46,060 nucleotides of DNA. It comes from Megamonas hypermegale_A. Lineage in GTDB: Bacteria > Bacillota > Negativicutes > Selenomonadales > Selenomonadaceae. Location of the stretch: assembly GCF_030371585.1 (NCBI RefSeq), contig NZ_JAUDCE010000018.1; one strand, given 5' to 3'. The notes under the pieces are model-generated. The model was not told the origin of the DNA. It saw only the letters and a list, made by a program, of their open reading frames with translations, and ran no database searches. The translations under genes were made by a program, and so were the position numbers. Below, one piece after another: positions 24,816-33,584 of the stretch; position 1 is the first letter of the stretch, and each line of letters begins with the position of its first letter.

Positions 24816-24857
24816 AAAAAAAACTGCTACACGTTAATTTGTGTAGCAGTTTTTTGT
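24816..24857. terminator. Bidirectional terminator between lrgB and ppaC
   Basis: A perfect 10-bp stem ACTGCTACAC/GTGTAGCAGT with A and T runs on the two sides serves both convergent genes. Confidence 0.9.
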
Positions 24858-24858
24858 T

Positions 24859-26499
24859 TTAGAGTTTTTTTACGGCTTCGGAAAGAGGCGGTATAATCTG
24901 TTTTTTACGGGACATTACACCCGGCAGATACATAACGGATTTGCTTGCATCCTGTTTAAACGCTTCGCCGATTAAGTTTTTCGGTTCGCCGGAAAACAGC
25001 AGGTAGCTGCCTTCATTGATGATATCCGTTACGATAACGATGGACATTGCATAGCCTTCTTTTTCGCAAACCTGTGCCATGTTGGCGAGAATTTCATCCT
25101 GCATAGCCATTACCTGGTCCGTATCCATTACGGAAAGCTGGCTGATGAGCATCGGATAATTGCCGATTTGGAATTCTTTGGAGTCGTTTTTAACGATGTC
25201 AGCAGGCGTCATATCGCCGATATCGGCACCGGCTTTCAGCATAGCAAGACCGTATTCTTTATAGTCAACACCGGCGATTTTTGCCAGATATTCTACAGCA
25301 TCTTTATCTGCCTGCGTGCAGGTAGGGGATTTGAACAGCACCGTATCGGAAATGATTGCGGACATGAGAAGGCCGGCAATCTGCTGCGGAATTTCCACGC
25401 CGTACTGCTGATACATGTTCGTAACGATTGTGCAGGTGCAGCCGACAGGACGGACATTGATGAAAATCGGGTCGCTCGTCTGAAGTCCGCCGAAACGGTG
25501 ATGATCGATAACTTCAACGATTTTGCCCGATTCAATGCCTTCTACAGCCTGACCGAGTTCGTTATGGTCCGTCAGGATAACGGCCTGTTTTTCCGGCATC
25601 ATGAATTTGTCCTTGCTTACGATGCCGACGAGTTTGCCGTTTTCCACAACAGGATAGTTGCGGTATTCATTCGTTTCCAAAATGCCTTTAACATCGCTAA
25701 TCATATCGGTCGGTTTGAATGATACGACATTTTTCGTCATAATGCTGGAAACAGGAGCGCACTGACTGATGAGGCGGGCAGTGCTGTACGTGTCGAATGC
25801 CGTGGTGAGCACGATTACATTTTTCGCCTGCGCTTTAGCGATGATTTCAGCGGAAACTTCAGCGCCGCTCGTGATAATCATGCAGGAAACGCCGAGGTCG
25901 ATACATTTGTCGTAAGCATCTTCTGGTCTGTTGCCGATGATGACGATTTCGCCCGCTTTGATAGTCGAAGCGGCGCGTTCAATGCAGCTGGCGATGACTT
26001 TGATATCGCCGGTGATTTTGGCGGTATCGTCGCCTTTTACCAGTACGTTGGCTTCGATTACTTTTTCAATGTCAATGATGGAAGCACCGGAAGCGGATAC
26101 GCTGTCGAGCGTGATTTCCTGGAAATATGCTTTTGCCAAATCGCTGACGCTGGCCATGCCGACGAGGTTGTCGTCTTCGTCCACAACCGGCACGGAACGA
26201 AGGCCTGCTTCTTTCATAGCTATGCCCAAAGTGCGGAGATTGTCCGTCGTTTTCACTTTTTCAGTTACATTGATGGCGATATCGCTTACGCGCGGATAAA
26301 TATCGCTTACAAGCTGCGGAGCCTGTGCCTTGAAATAATCGAGAGCGTATTTCGTTTCTTTATTAATGCTGCCGGCACGAGCTGCTACGACATTTTCAGC
26401 GCCCATAGTGCGTTTCAGATTAGCATAGGCGATAGCGGAGCAGATAGAGTCCGTATCAGGATTTCTATGACCGATAACATAAATATTTTTTGTACTCAT
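24859..26499 (-). CDS. ppaC: CBS-domain manganese-dependent inorganic pyrophosphatase
   Basis: A 546-residue family II pyrophosphatase that hydrolyses PPi, with a regulatory insert. The DHH domain begins at the N-terminus (YVIGHRNPDTDSICSA). It is interrupted by a CBS domain (about 65-115), a DRTGG domain (about 130-240) and a second CBS domain (about 245-300). It resumes with LTDHNE and EVIDHHR, and ends in a DHHA2 domain containing RKKQ. In this architecture AMP and ADP inhibit, and ATP and diadenosine polyphosphates activate. The ATG at 26499 was chosen; GGAGG lies 11 bases upstream. Confidence 0.93.
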   Translation of the reverse strand: MSTKNIYVIGHRNPDTDSICSAIAYANLKRTMGAENVVAARAGSINKETKYALDYFKAQAPQLVSDIYPRVSDIAINVTEKVKTTDNLRTLGIAMKEAGLRSVPVVDEDDNLVGMASVSDLAKAYFQEITLDSVSASGASIIDIEKVIEANVLVKGDDTAKITGDIKVIASCIERAASTIKAGEIVIIGNRPEDAYDKCIDLGVSCMIITSGAEVSAEIIAKAQAKNVIVLTTAFDTYSTARLISQCAPVSSIMTKNVVSFKPTDMISDVKGILETNEYRNYPVVENGKLVGIVSKDKFMMPEKQAVILTDHNELGQAVEGIESGKIVEVIDHHRFGGLQTSDPIFINVRPVGCTCTIVTNMYQQYGVEIPQQIAGLLMSAIISDTVLFKSPTCTQADKDAVEYLAKIAGVDYKEYGLAMLKAGADIGDMTPADIVKNDSKEFQIGNYPMLISQLSVMDTDQVMAMQDEILANMAQVCEKEGYAMSIVIVTDIINEGSYLLFSGEPKNLIGEAFKQDASKSVMYLPGVMSRKKQIIPPLSEAVKKL

Positions 26500-26657
26500 A
26501 GATAAAATAACCTCCATATCTCAAAATATAATTTTATTATATCAATATTGCCCGCATTTTAAAAGCTTTCCGATTGCGAAAACGTGTCCGGTTCTGTATA
26601 ATCATATTCTATAAGTAGATTTTTATTTAATTTATTCCATGATGAAAGGATTTTTTT

Positions 26658-27443
26658 ATGAAGCCATTACCGAAAGAATATCTCAGCCGTTTAATCCGCG
26701 CCGTGGTGGAATTTCAGCTGATTGAAGATAACGACAGAATTCTAATCGGTCTGTCCGGCGGCAAGGACAGCCTGTTCATGGCCTATGCGCTTACGGAATT
26801 GAAAAACACCCTGAAGAAAAATTTTTCTTTGGGTGCTATTACCATTAATCCTATGTTTACAAAAGATTTCTCCTGCGAAGCCATGCAGAAATTCTGTGAC
26901 AGGCTGGATATACCGTATCATATTCATGCGGTTAATATTGCTGAAACGATTGCCAGTCAGGACAATAAAAACGCCTGCTATTCCTGTGCGTTCTTCCGGC
27001 GCGGGGCGATAAACGGTTACGCCAAAGAGCACGGCTACAATAAAGTCGCCTATGCGCACAATCACGACGATGCCGTAGAAACATTTTTTATGAATTTATT
27101 TTACTCCGGTCAGCTGAAAACGTTCCTGCCGTTGACGTATCTGAGCCGCTCCGATATCACGGTCATTCGTCCGCTGTTGTATTTCCGCGAGGAAGAAATC
27201 CGCGTTGCACTTTCTCTGCACGGACAGGAACCGTGTGCGCCGCCGTGTCCGTTTAACGGCAATACCATGCGGCAGAAAGCGAAGGAATTGATAGAAACAT
27301 TGTCTAAAGATAATCCGAAACTGTACGAACATTTGGCGGCCGCTATGCGCATAACGGCAGTCGGTGATTTATGGCCGGCACCGAAAAGCCGCAAGGAAAT
27401 GAAACCGTACTACTATAAATTTTTCAAAAATCAACCGCTGTGA
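26658..27443 (+). CDS. TtcA/TtuA-family tRNA thiolation protein
   Basis: A 261-residue PP-loop ATPase with SGGKDS (about residues 34-39) that adenylates a tRNA base. Paired cysteines in ACYSC (about 112-115) and the later EPCAPPCPFN match the TtcA/TtuA iron-sulfur cluster ligands. Probable reaction: 2-thiolation of cytidine-32 or a related position, using persulfide or sulfide. The gene is monocistronic and divergent from ppaC. Which nucleoside it modifies is not certain. Confidence 0.85.
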   Translation: MKPLPKEYLSRLIRAVVEFQLIEDNDRILIGLSGGKDSLFMAYALTELKNTLKKNFSLGAITINPMFTKDFSCEAMQKFCDRLDIPYHIHAVNIAETIASQDNKNACYSCAFFRRGAINGYAKEHGYNKVAYAHNHDDAVETFFMNLFYSGQLKTFLPLTYLSRSDITVIRPLLYFREEEIRVALSLHGQEPCAPPCPFNGNTMRQKAKELIETLSKDNPKLYEHLAAAMRITAVGDLWPAPKSRKEMKPYYYKFFKNQPL

Positions 27444-27465
27444 TTACAATTCCGGCGGTTTTTTT
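27433..27465 (+). terminator. Terminator of the ttcA-like gene
   Basis: AACCGC pairs with GCGGTT across a 16-base loop, followed by TTTTTTT. It starts inside the last codons of the gene. Confidence 0.6.
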
Positions 27466-27572
27466 CTTCTGCCGAAAATAAAACGTCTAATTGTCGCCGC
27501 ACTTTTGCAAAAGATTAAGCGTAAAATTTTCTCATCCCAAAATAAAACATCACCGACAGTTATATTGGTCAT
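27444..27572 (-). CDS. Possible small hypothetical protein, 42 residues
   Basis: An open frame of 42 codons with GGAGG 10 bases upstream of the ATG at 27572. The product starts MTNITVGDVLFWDEK and ends in a strongly basic stretch (RRFIFGRRKKPPEL). I recognise no family. It lies in the 260-base gap between the ttcA-like gene and ispG, and its 3' end overlaps the terminator of the opposite strand. It may be a real small protein or chance. Confidence 0.35.
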   Translation of the reverse strand: MTNITVGDVLFWDEKILRLIFCKSAATIRRFIFGRRKKPPEL

Positions 27573-27663
27573 CAATACATTACCTCCGTTTCAGATACAA
27601 ATTCTACTCAAATTATAAAATGTTTATGTAAAAATTTGATTACAATCAAATAAAATTTATGTA

Positions 27664-27700
27664 TGAAAAAAGCTGTGCATATCAATTTATACACAGCTTT
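27664..27700 (-). terminator. Terminator of ispG
   Basis: AAAGCTGTG pairs with CACAGCTTT, followed by six T on the minus strand just after the ispG stop. Confidence 0.85.
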
Positions 27701-27705
27701 ATTTA

Positions 27706-28761
27706 TTATACGATTTTATCCAGTTCGGCAAAAAGAGCGTCGATGAGCTTATCTTCCGGCACTTTACCGATGATTTCACCTTTGCGGAACACCAGTCCTT
27801 CGCCTTTTCCGCCGGCAATACCGATATCCGCATCGCGTGCTTCGCCCGGTCCGTTTACCACGCAGCCCATGACAGCCACCTTCACCGGTTTTTGCACATT
27901 TTCCAACCGTTTTTCTACCTGAGCGGCAATACTTGGCAAGTCGATATTGCAGCGTCCGCAGGTAGGGCAGGAGATGAGAGTTGGTCCGTATTCTTTAAGT
28001 CCCAGTGCTTTTAAAATCTCATTGGCGACTTTGACTTCATTTACTGGGTCGCCCGTCAGCGAAATGCGGAATGTATCGCCAATGCCTTCCGCCAACAGCG
28101 CGCCGATGCCGACAGCCGATTTTATAATGCCGGTGTTGACCGTGCCTGCTTCGGTGATGCCGAGATGAAGCGGATAATCGACAGTTTCACTCATCAGACG
28201 GTACGCATCCAGTGTAAGCGGTACATCATGTGCTTTTAGAGAAATTTTTATATCGTGAAAATCCAGTTTTTCCAGAATATGCACATGCTCCATGGCGCTT
28301 TCCACCAGAGCCTGCGCAGTAACCTTGCCGTATTTTGCCAGCAGTTTCTTGTCGAGTGAGCCGGCGTTTACACCGATACGTATCGGGATATGCTTCGTTT
28401 TCGCCGCTTTCACTACGGCTTTTACCCTGTCTTCATCGCCGATATTGCCCGGGTTTATGCGCAGAGCGTCAATGCCCTGTTCAATCGCTTTAAGCGCCAG
28501 CCTGTAGTCAAAATGAATATCGGCAACGAGCGGGACATTTACCTGTTTTTTGATATTGGCGATATTTTCCGCCGCCGCCATATCCGGCACGGCAAGACGC
28601 ACAATATCGCAGCCGGCTTTTTCCAGTGCTTTAATCTGCGCCACAGTCGCCGCCGTATCCGTTGTTTTCGTATTCGTCATTGACTGCACTGAAATCGGCG
28701 CACCGCCGCCGATTTTCACATTGCCGATGGAAATTTGGCGAGTTTGTTTTCTTTTTATCAT
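27706..28761 (-). CDS. ispG: 4-hydroxy-3-methylbut-2-enyl diphosphate synthase
   Basis: A 351-residue IspG (GcpE), which reduces MEcPP to HMBPP in the MEP isoprenoid pathway. It has the N-terminal TIM barrel (VKIGGGAPISVQSMTNT) and the C-terminal 4Fe-4S domain with CPTCGRC and, later, MGCVVNGPGEA. Length is typical of the bacterial two-domain form. It follows rseP in gene order, but the R1 repeat copy C separates them. An AAGGAAG ribosome site precedes the ATG. Confidence 0.97.
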   Translation of the reverse strand: MIKRKQTRQISIGNVKIGGGAPISVQSMTNTKTTDTAATVAQIKALEKAGCDIVRLAVPDMAAAENIANIKKQVNVPLVADIHFDYRLALKAIEQGIDALRINPGNIGDEDRVKAVVKAAKTKHIPIRIGVNAGSLDKKLLAKYGKVTAQALVESAMEHVHILEKLDFHDIKISLKAHDVPLTLDAYRLMSETVDYPLHLGITEAGTVNTGIIKSAVGIGALLAEGIGDTFRISLTGDPVNEVKVANEILKALGLKEYGPTLISCPTCGRCNIDLPSIAAQVEKRLENVQKPVKVAVMGCVVNGPGEARDADIGIAGGKGEGLVFRKGEIIGKVPEDKLIDALFAELDKIV

Positions 28762-28793
28762 AAAAATTACTTCCTTATTAATTGCTATTTATA

Positions 28794-29339
28794 GTTCATT
28801 TTTCTTTTGAAAGGTCAAAAGAAAAACGAACCAAAAAGAAAAAACCTTTTAACGTTTCGCTATCGCTGCACTGGGCGAGCTTTCGTAGCCCTTCTTGAAA
28901 AACAGTCGGAACAACGGCTTGAAACGTTGGGAATTTGGCTCGTATCTTCCATTCTCAGTAGTAATTTAAAATGAGCTGTTGGCACTATATTTCGCTAGCT
29001 ATGCTGAAATTTTGTCTGCGTTGGAGATTTTTACGGTAGCTTCAGCTATTAAGAAAATAGTTTTTTAGCTCTGTTTTTAGTTTAAATGTTTGAGCGAAGC
29101 GAGTTTTTAAACGTTAGAGATAAAAAATTATTTTCTTAAAGTAAAAATCTCTTAGCAGTCCATGAACCAAGGCACTTTCTTTTTCGGCAACTTTTCTTTG
29201 TGCCAGCAAAGAAAAATTGCCCGGCGCAATATAAGAATAAATTAAGAAATTAATTCTCTTTATCTTATATTGTGTCGAACGACACTTTCTTTTAATTTTT
29301 AAATTATTTTTCTTTTGACCTTTCAAAAGAAAAATGAAC
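28794..29339. repeat. R1 large structured repeat, copy C
   Basis: A 546-bp copy in the same orientation as copy A and without the 53-bp module. Both ends carry the same AT-rich hairpin in inverted orientation (28794-28831 and about 29305-29339), giving terminal inverted repeats of about 33 bases. The main hairpin lies at about 29049-29139 and shows one A-G mismatch and a G-T pair relative to copy A, so it may be slightly decayed. It fills the gap between rseP (stop at 29345) and ispG (start at 28761). Confidence 0.9.
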
Positions 29340-29344
29340 GTACT

Positions 29345-30379
29345 TTATCCGAATAATCGTCCTAAATCCTGTGCTGTTGCGAAAAACATCAGTGATAACA
29401 GCAGTATAATTCCTGCCATTTGTACGACGCGCACGTATTTAGCTTCAATCGGCTTGCCGCGCAGTGCTTCGACCAGAAGGACTACGAAATGGCCGCCGTC
29501 AAGTGCCGGTATCGGCAGCAGGTTGATTATGCCGAGGTTCAGACTCAATAGAGCTGCAAACTGTAGCAATGGTACAATACCGAGGTGCGCCGCCTGACTT
29601 GTCATCTGCGCCACGCCGACCGGACCGGACAGTTCAGCCGCCACGCTGCCGGTTATCATGCCGACGAGTGCGCTGTACATTTGATAGATTATGTTTATTA
29701 CTGTAGCAAAAGCCAGCACAATCGAGTCGATAAAACCGACGCTTTGCGTTTGCACCGGCGCTGTTACGCCGATTAAAGCGCGTTTGGCCTGTTCATCGTA
29801 TTTCGGTACGACGGAAGTCGTCATCGTTTCATTGTCGCGTACAAATTCAACGCTTAAAACCTTGCCGTCTTCACCTTGCACTTTTTCTACGAAATTCGTC
29901 CAGCTGTCGACCGGTTCGCCGTTAATGCTTATGATTTTATCGCCCATCTTCAGTCCGGCCTGACTTGCTGCTTGGCCTTCCATGACCTGACCGAGTACCG
30001 GCTCATTAATCGGCGTTTGAATACCGTTAAAGAAAAATATTCCGGCAAAAATCAGAAACGGCAGAATGAAGTTCATAACTGACCCGGCCAGAATAACAAT
30101 CATTCTTGCCCATACGGGACGCGCCCAGTAGGCTCTGTCGCCCGCGTCTTCGTCCATGTCCTTTTCCATGCCGGCAATTCTGTTGAAACCGCCGAGCGGA
30201 ATGCTACGCACTGAATAAACTGTTTCGCCCTTTTGCCTGCTCCAGATTTTCGGACCGAAGCCGATGGCAAATTCATCTACGCGCATTCCCGTTTTTTTCG
30301 CTGTAATGAAATGACCGAACTCATGTACTAAAACTAGTAGACCAAACACAAATACAATTGCAATGGTGCTTATTAACAT
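29345..30379 (-). CDS. rseP: Site-2 intramembrane zinc metalloprotease
   Basis: A 344-residue RseP/RasP protease. The zinc motif HEFGH is in the first helix (H19, E20, H23). A central PDZ domain covers about 110-200 (MGDKIISINGEPV). The third ligand motif, LPIPALDGGH, lies near residue 300. It cleaves membrane-bound anti-sigma factors and signal peptides. Its ATG overlaps the dxr stop, and ribosome entry appears coupled to dxr. Standard position in the uppS-cdsA-dxr-rseP cluster. Confidence 0.95.
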   Translation of the reverse strand: MLISTIAIVFVFGLLVLVHEFGHFITAKKTGMRVDEFAIGFGPKIWSRQKGETVYSVRSIPLGGFNRIAGMEKDMDEDAGDRAYWARPVWARMIVILAGSVMNFILPFLIFAGIFFFNGIQTPINEPVLGQVMEGQAASQAGLKMGDKIISINGEPVDSWTNFVEKVQGEDGKVLSVEFVRDNETMTTSVVPKYDEQAKRALIGVTAPVQTQSVGFIDSIVLAFATVINIIYQMYSALVGMITGSVAAELSGPVGVAQMTSQAAHLGIVPLLQFAALLSLNLGIINLLPIPALDGGHFVVLLVEALRGKPIEAKYVRVVQMAGIILLLSLMFFATAQDLGRLFG

Positions 30380-31527
30380 CTCTTACTCAATTTCTCCTTT
30401 ACATTCTGTCGCGTTATCGCATCAATTTCAAATAAATCTTCCAATTTCGGCGAAACGAGAGTTATATGCGAAAGCATCTCATCTTCTATTATGTCATAGA
30501 TATCGAGAAAACGTATCTGTTCATTCAAAAACGCCGCTACCGCGATTTCATTCGCCGCATTCATCACGCACGGCATGGAGCCGCCGATTTTGCCCGCTTC
30601 ATAGGCAAGTGCCAAGCCGCGGAACGTATCGGTATCCGGTTTTTCAAATGTCAACGGCTGCATTTGCCAGAAATCAAGCTTCGGAGCGACACATTCCATT
30701 CTTTCCGGATAAGTCAGCGCATACTGTATCGGCAGGCGCATATCGGTGGAGGCAAGCTGGGCAATAACCGAGCCGTCTGCATACTGTACCATGGAATGAA
30801 CGATACTCTGCGGATGAACGACGACCTGAATATTATCATACGATACGCCGTAAAGCTGTTTTGCCTCGATGACTTCAAGTCCCTTATTCATCAAAGTAGC
30901 GCTGTCAATCGTTATTTTTCTGCCCATTTTCCATGTAGGATGGTTTAAGCACTGCTTAACCGATACATTTTGCAGCTCTTCTTTCGTTTTGCCGCGGAAC
31001 GGACCGCCGGAAGCTGTCACGAGCAGTTTGTCGACTTTTGCCATATCCTCGCCGTGGAGGCATTGGAACAACGCGCCGTGTTCGCTGTCAATCGGCATTA
31101 TTTCAATATTTTTTTCTTTCGCTTTCTGCATGACGAGCTCACCGGCAACGACAAGCGTTTCCTTATTGGCAAGCGCGATATTCTTGCCAGCATCAATTGC
31201 CGCCATCGTTGGACGCAATCCGGCAAAGCCCATTAAAGAGGTAACGACTGTATCGATTTTATCATTTACAACACCTTCGATTAAACCCTCTTCACCGCAA
31301 AGAAGTTGCGTTTTTCCGCTGTAACGCGCTTTTAGTTTTTCATATGCATTTTTATCATTCAATACGGCAATACTCGGCGCAAACTCTTCTATCTGTTTTT
31401 CCAGAAGTTCATCATTGTTGTTTGCCGCCAGAACTTCTATTTTTAAAATATCACTGTGATTTCTGACCACATCGAGCGTCTGTGTGCCGATAGAACCGGT
31501 TGAACCAAGTACAGCTATTTTCTTCAT
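30373..31527 (-). CDS. dxr: 1-deoxy-D-xylulose 5-phosphate reductoisomerase
   Basis: A 384-residue Dxr that converts DXP to MEP with NADPH. The nucleotide motif GSTGSIGTQT is at residues 8-17. Metal-binding residues fall in MPIDSEHGALFQCL near 145. The substrate loop (ATLMNKGLEVIEA) and the C-terminal domain are complete. An AAAGGAG site precedes the ATG. It belongs to the same transcription unit as cdsA and rseP. Confidence 0.97.
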   Translation of the reverse strand: MKKIAVLGSTGSIGTQTLDVVRNHSDILKIEVLAANNNDELLEKQIEEFAPSIAVLNDKNAYEKLKARYSGKTQLLCGEEGLIEGVVNDKIDTVVTSLMGFAGLRPTMAAIDAGKNIALANKETLVVAGELVMQKAKEKNIEIMPIDSEHGALFQCLHGEDMAKVDKLLVTASGGPFRGKTKEELQNVSVKQCLNHPTWKMGRKITIDSATLMNKGLEVIEAKQLYGVSYDNIQVVVHPQSIVHSMVQYADGSVIAQLASTDMRLPIQYALTYPERMECVAPKLDFWQMQPLTFEKPDTDTFRGLALAYEAGKIGGSMPCVMNAANEIAVAAFLNEQIRFLDIYDIIEDEMLSHITLVSPKLEDLFEIDAITRQNVKEKLSKRC

Positions 31528-31542
31528 ATAAATAATTCTCCT

Positions 31543-32370
31543 TTAAAAGCCCAGTAAAAATACAGCCGCGTAATAAACGAGCGGAGCCGTAAACAGCAGA
31601 CTGTCGAAACGGTCAAGCACGCCGCCGTGTCCCGGAATTAAATTGCCCGAGTCCTTGATGCCTACATACCGTTTAAAGCACGATTCTACCAAATCGCCCA
31701 AAGTGCCGATTACAGCGATGAGCGCGCCCATAATGAGCATGGCAGTTAAATCAAAGCCGAAGAAGCTGCCCAAAGCGGCCATGCAGAGCATTGTACCGAT
31801 AATACCGCCGATAAATCCTTCCACGCTTTTTTTCGGGCTGATGACAGGACAAAGACGGTGTTTACCGATACTGCAGCCGACAAAATAAGCAAATGTATCG
31901 CTTGCCCATGTGCCGATGAAAGTCAGCCATACGAGCGCACAGCCTGCCGTGAAATCGCCGAGCAGGGAATTTGTTACGAGCACCGTGTCGCCGCCCAAAT
32001 TGCGCAGTGCCGCCAAATGGTAAAACGGCAACGCAATGTAGATAATTCCCGCCAGCATGATACAAGCCTGATGTACGGCAAACGAAGCATGATTGAATAT
32101 CATCTTGAAAAAGACGAACATGAGTACCATCATAAACGGAAACATTACATACTGCGGCAGCAAGATAGCCTGCAAAATCGCATATACAGTCAGTCCTGCG
32201 CCGAACGGAGCCGGTATATTAATACCTTTATGACCGAAAGCATGTGCATATTCCCGCCATGCCAGCATGGCAAGAATGAGCACTGCCGCTATGAACAGCC
32301 AGCTGCCCGTCTGTATTATAATTCCGGCAGCTATAATCCCAACAATACCACTGATAATTCGTGTCAGCAA
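31543..32370 (-). CDS. cdsA: Phosphatidate cytidylyltransferase
   Basis: A 275-residue multi-pass membrane enzyme making CDP-diacylglycerol from phosphatidate and CTP. The C-terminal CDP-alcohol signature is clear: GDLVESCFKRYVGIKDSGNLIPGHGGVLDRFDSL. The start is TTG at 32370, with AAGGCGG eight bases upstream, giving the usual MLTRIISG beginning. An in-frame GTG at 32379 is too close to that site. It lies 19 bases after uppS. Confidence 0.95.
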   Translation of the reverse strand: MLTRIISGIVGIIAAGIIIQTGSWLFIAAVLILAMLAWREYAHAFGHKGINIPAPFGAGLTVYAILQAILLPQYVMFPFMMVLMFVFFKMIFNHASFAVHQACIMLAGIIYIALPFYHLAALRNLGGDTVLVTNSLLGDFTAGCALVWLTFIGTWASDTFAYFVGCSIGKHRLCPVISPKKSVEGFIGGIIGTMLCMAALGSFFGFDLTAMLIMGALIAVIGTLGDLVESCFKRYVGIKDSGNLIPGHGGVLDRFDSLLFTAPLVYYAAVFLLGF

Positions 32371-32388
32371 AATACACACCGCCTTAAT

Positions 32389-33114
32389 CTATTTATTATC
32401 CAGACCGCCGAAACGTCTGTCTCTATGCTGAAAATCAATCAGCGCCTCGATAAATTCCTCCGGCGTAAAATCCGGCCAGTTCGTCTTTGTAAACCAGAAT
32501 TCCGCATACGCCGACTGCCACAGTAGAAAATTGCTCAGGCGCATATCGCCGCTGGTGCGTATCATCAAATCCACTGGCGGCAGATTTTGTGTATATAAAT
32601 TATCTTCGAATATTTTATCGTCAATCTGCTCTACGCTGAGCGAGCCGTCCTTCACCTGCTGCGCTATATTTTTTACAGCCGTGATAATCTCGTCGCGTCC
32701 GCCGTAGTTTACAGCTACATTGAATTGAATACCTGTATTGTCTCTGGTGATTTCCTCAGCTCGGCAGAATTCTTTCACCAGTTTAGCCGGCAATTCATCA
32801 ATTTTACCGATAAATTTCAATCGAACGTTATTTTCACATAATTCATCAATTTGAGCTGCCAAAAAACTTGAAAACAGACTCATTAAAAATGTTACTTCTG
32901 TTTTCGGCCTTTTCCAGTTTTCCGTAGAAAACGCATAAATTGTTAAGACCGGAATTTTTAAATTAACGCATGTTTTAAAGATATTTTTCAGTGTCGTTGC
33001 TCCCGCTTTATGGCCGGAAGTTCTGATAAGACCTTTGCCGGTTGCCCAACGACCATTTCCGTCCATTATTATGCCAACATGCCGGGGCAATTTATTCAAA
33101 TCCAATTTATCCAT
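32389..33114 (-). CDS. uppS: Undecaprenyl diphosphate synthase
   Basis: A 241-residue cis-prenyltransferase that makes the C55 lipid carrier for cell-wall synthesis. P-loop GIIMDGNGRWA with the catalytic aspartate is near residue 20. FSTENWKRP and the C-terminal DLMIRTSGDMRLSNFLLWQ are diagnostic. The start is ambiguous: ATG 33114, or GTG at 33120 or 33135, with a G-rich stretch upstream of the first two. A hairpin lies only about 20 bp upstream of the longest start, between ferredoxin and uppS. Confidence 0.93.
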   Translation of the reverse strand: MDKLDLNKLPRHVGIIMDGNGRWATGKGLIRTSGHKAGATTLKNIFKTCVNLKIPVLTIYAFSTENWKRPKTEVTFLMSLFSSFLAAQIDELCENNVRLKFIGKIDELPAKLVKEFCRAEEITRDNTGIQFNVAVNYGGRDEIITAVKNIAQQVKDGSLSVEQIDDKIFEDNLYTQNLPPVDLMIRTSGDMRLSNFLLWQSAYAEFWFTKTNWPDFTPEEFIEALIDFQHRDRRFGGLDNK

Positions 33115-33154
33115 CAACACTACATTGACCCCCACTACCTGTTTTGAAAAAATC

Positions 33155-33192
33155 TATATAAAATTAGCCCCTCTTATCAAAACAGAGGGGCC
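33155..33192 (-). terminator. Hairpin terminator or attenuator after the ferredoxin gene
   Basis: GGCCCCTCT pairs with AGAGGGGCT across a 9-base loop, followed by AATTTTATAT. The T tract is interrupted, so partial read-through into uppS is plausible. Confidence 0.65.
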
Positions 33193-33206
33193 ACGCATGA
33201 AAATAA

Positions 33207-33374
33207 TTATGCTTCAATAGCACCTGCAGGGCAACCAGCTTGACATGCACCGCATTCAACGCACATATCAGGGTCAATTTCATAATGGTTTTCACCTTCA
33301 GAAATTGCACCTACAGGACAAGTGCCAGCGCAAGCACCGCAAGAAATACAATCATCAGTAATTTTATAAGCCAT
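33207..33374 (-). CDS. 2[4Fe-4S] ferredoxin
   Basis: A 55-residue bacterial ferredoxin, complete. The two clusters are bound by C9, C12, C15, C19 and by C38, C41, C44, C48, each in the classic CxxCxxCxxxCP pattern. It is a low-potential electron carrier of anaerobic metabolism and could feed the reductive MEP-pathway enzyme IspG, encoded downstream, among others. AGGAGGTG lies within the end of the preceding small gene, whose stop is one base before this ATG. The frame is unmistakable despite its short length. Confidence 0.96.
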   Translation of the reverse strand: MAYKITDDCISCGACAGTCPVGAISEGENHYEIDPDMCVECGACQAGCPAGAIEA

Positions 33375-33375
33375 T

Positions 33376-33579
33376 CTAGGACACCTCCTTTCGCATCTTA
33401 GCAGCAGCAGTAAGCTCTAAAATGCCGCTTTCCAGCTCTCTTGCTCTAATAATATACAATTTGCCCGGGTCGACTTTAAAGTAACCCTTTATCGGCACAG
33501 TATAATTTATCTTAAATTTTATATTATTAGCATTTAATCTTTCAATCACGTCAATAGCAGGTAATCCTACGTATTCCAT
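33376..33579 (-). CDS. Conserved-looking small protein with a PASTA-like segment
   Basis: A 67-residue protein of uncertain function. The N-terminal part (VGLPAIDVIERLNANNI) resembles the beginning of PASTA repeats. There is no signal peptide or membrane helix, and the C-terminus is basic. It overlaps the frr stop region and its own last codons form the ribosome site of the ferredoxin gene, so it is translated within the frr-ferredoxin unit. Its tight placement argues that it is a real gene. Confidence 0.7.
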   Translation of the reverse strand: MEYVGLPAIDVIERLNANNIKFKINYTVPIKGYFKVDPGKLYIIRARELESGILELTAAAKMRKEVS

Positions 33580-33584
33580 AACTA

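Noticed and set aside
29114..29326. A 70-codon open frame on the minus strand inside R1 copy C
   Set aside because: It is absent from copies A and B, is lysine-rich because of A/T hairpin sequence, and has no ribosome site.
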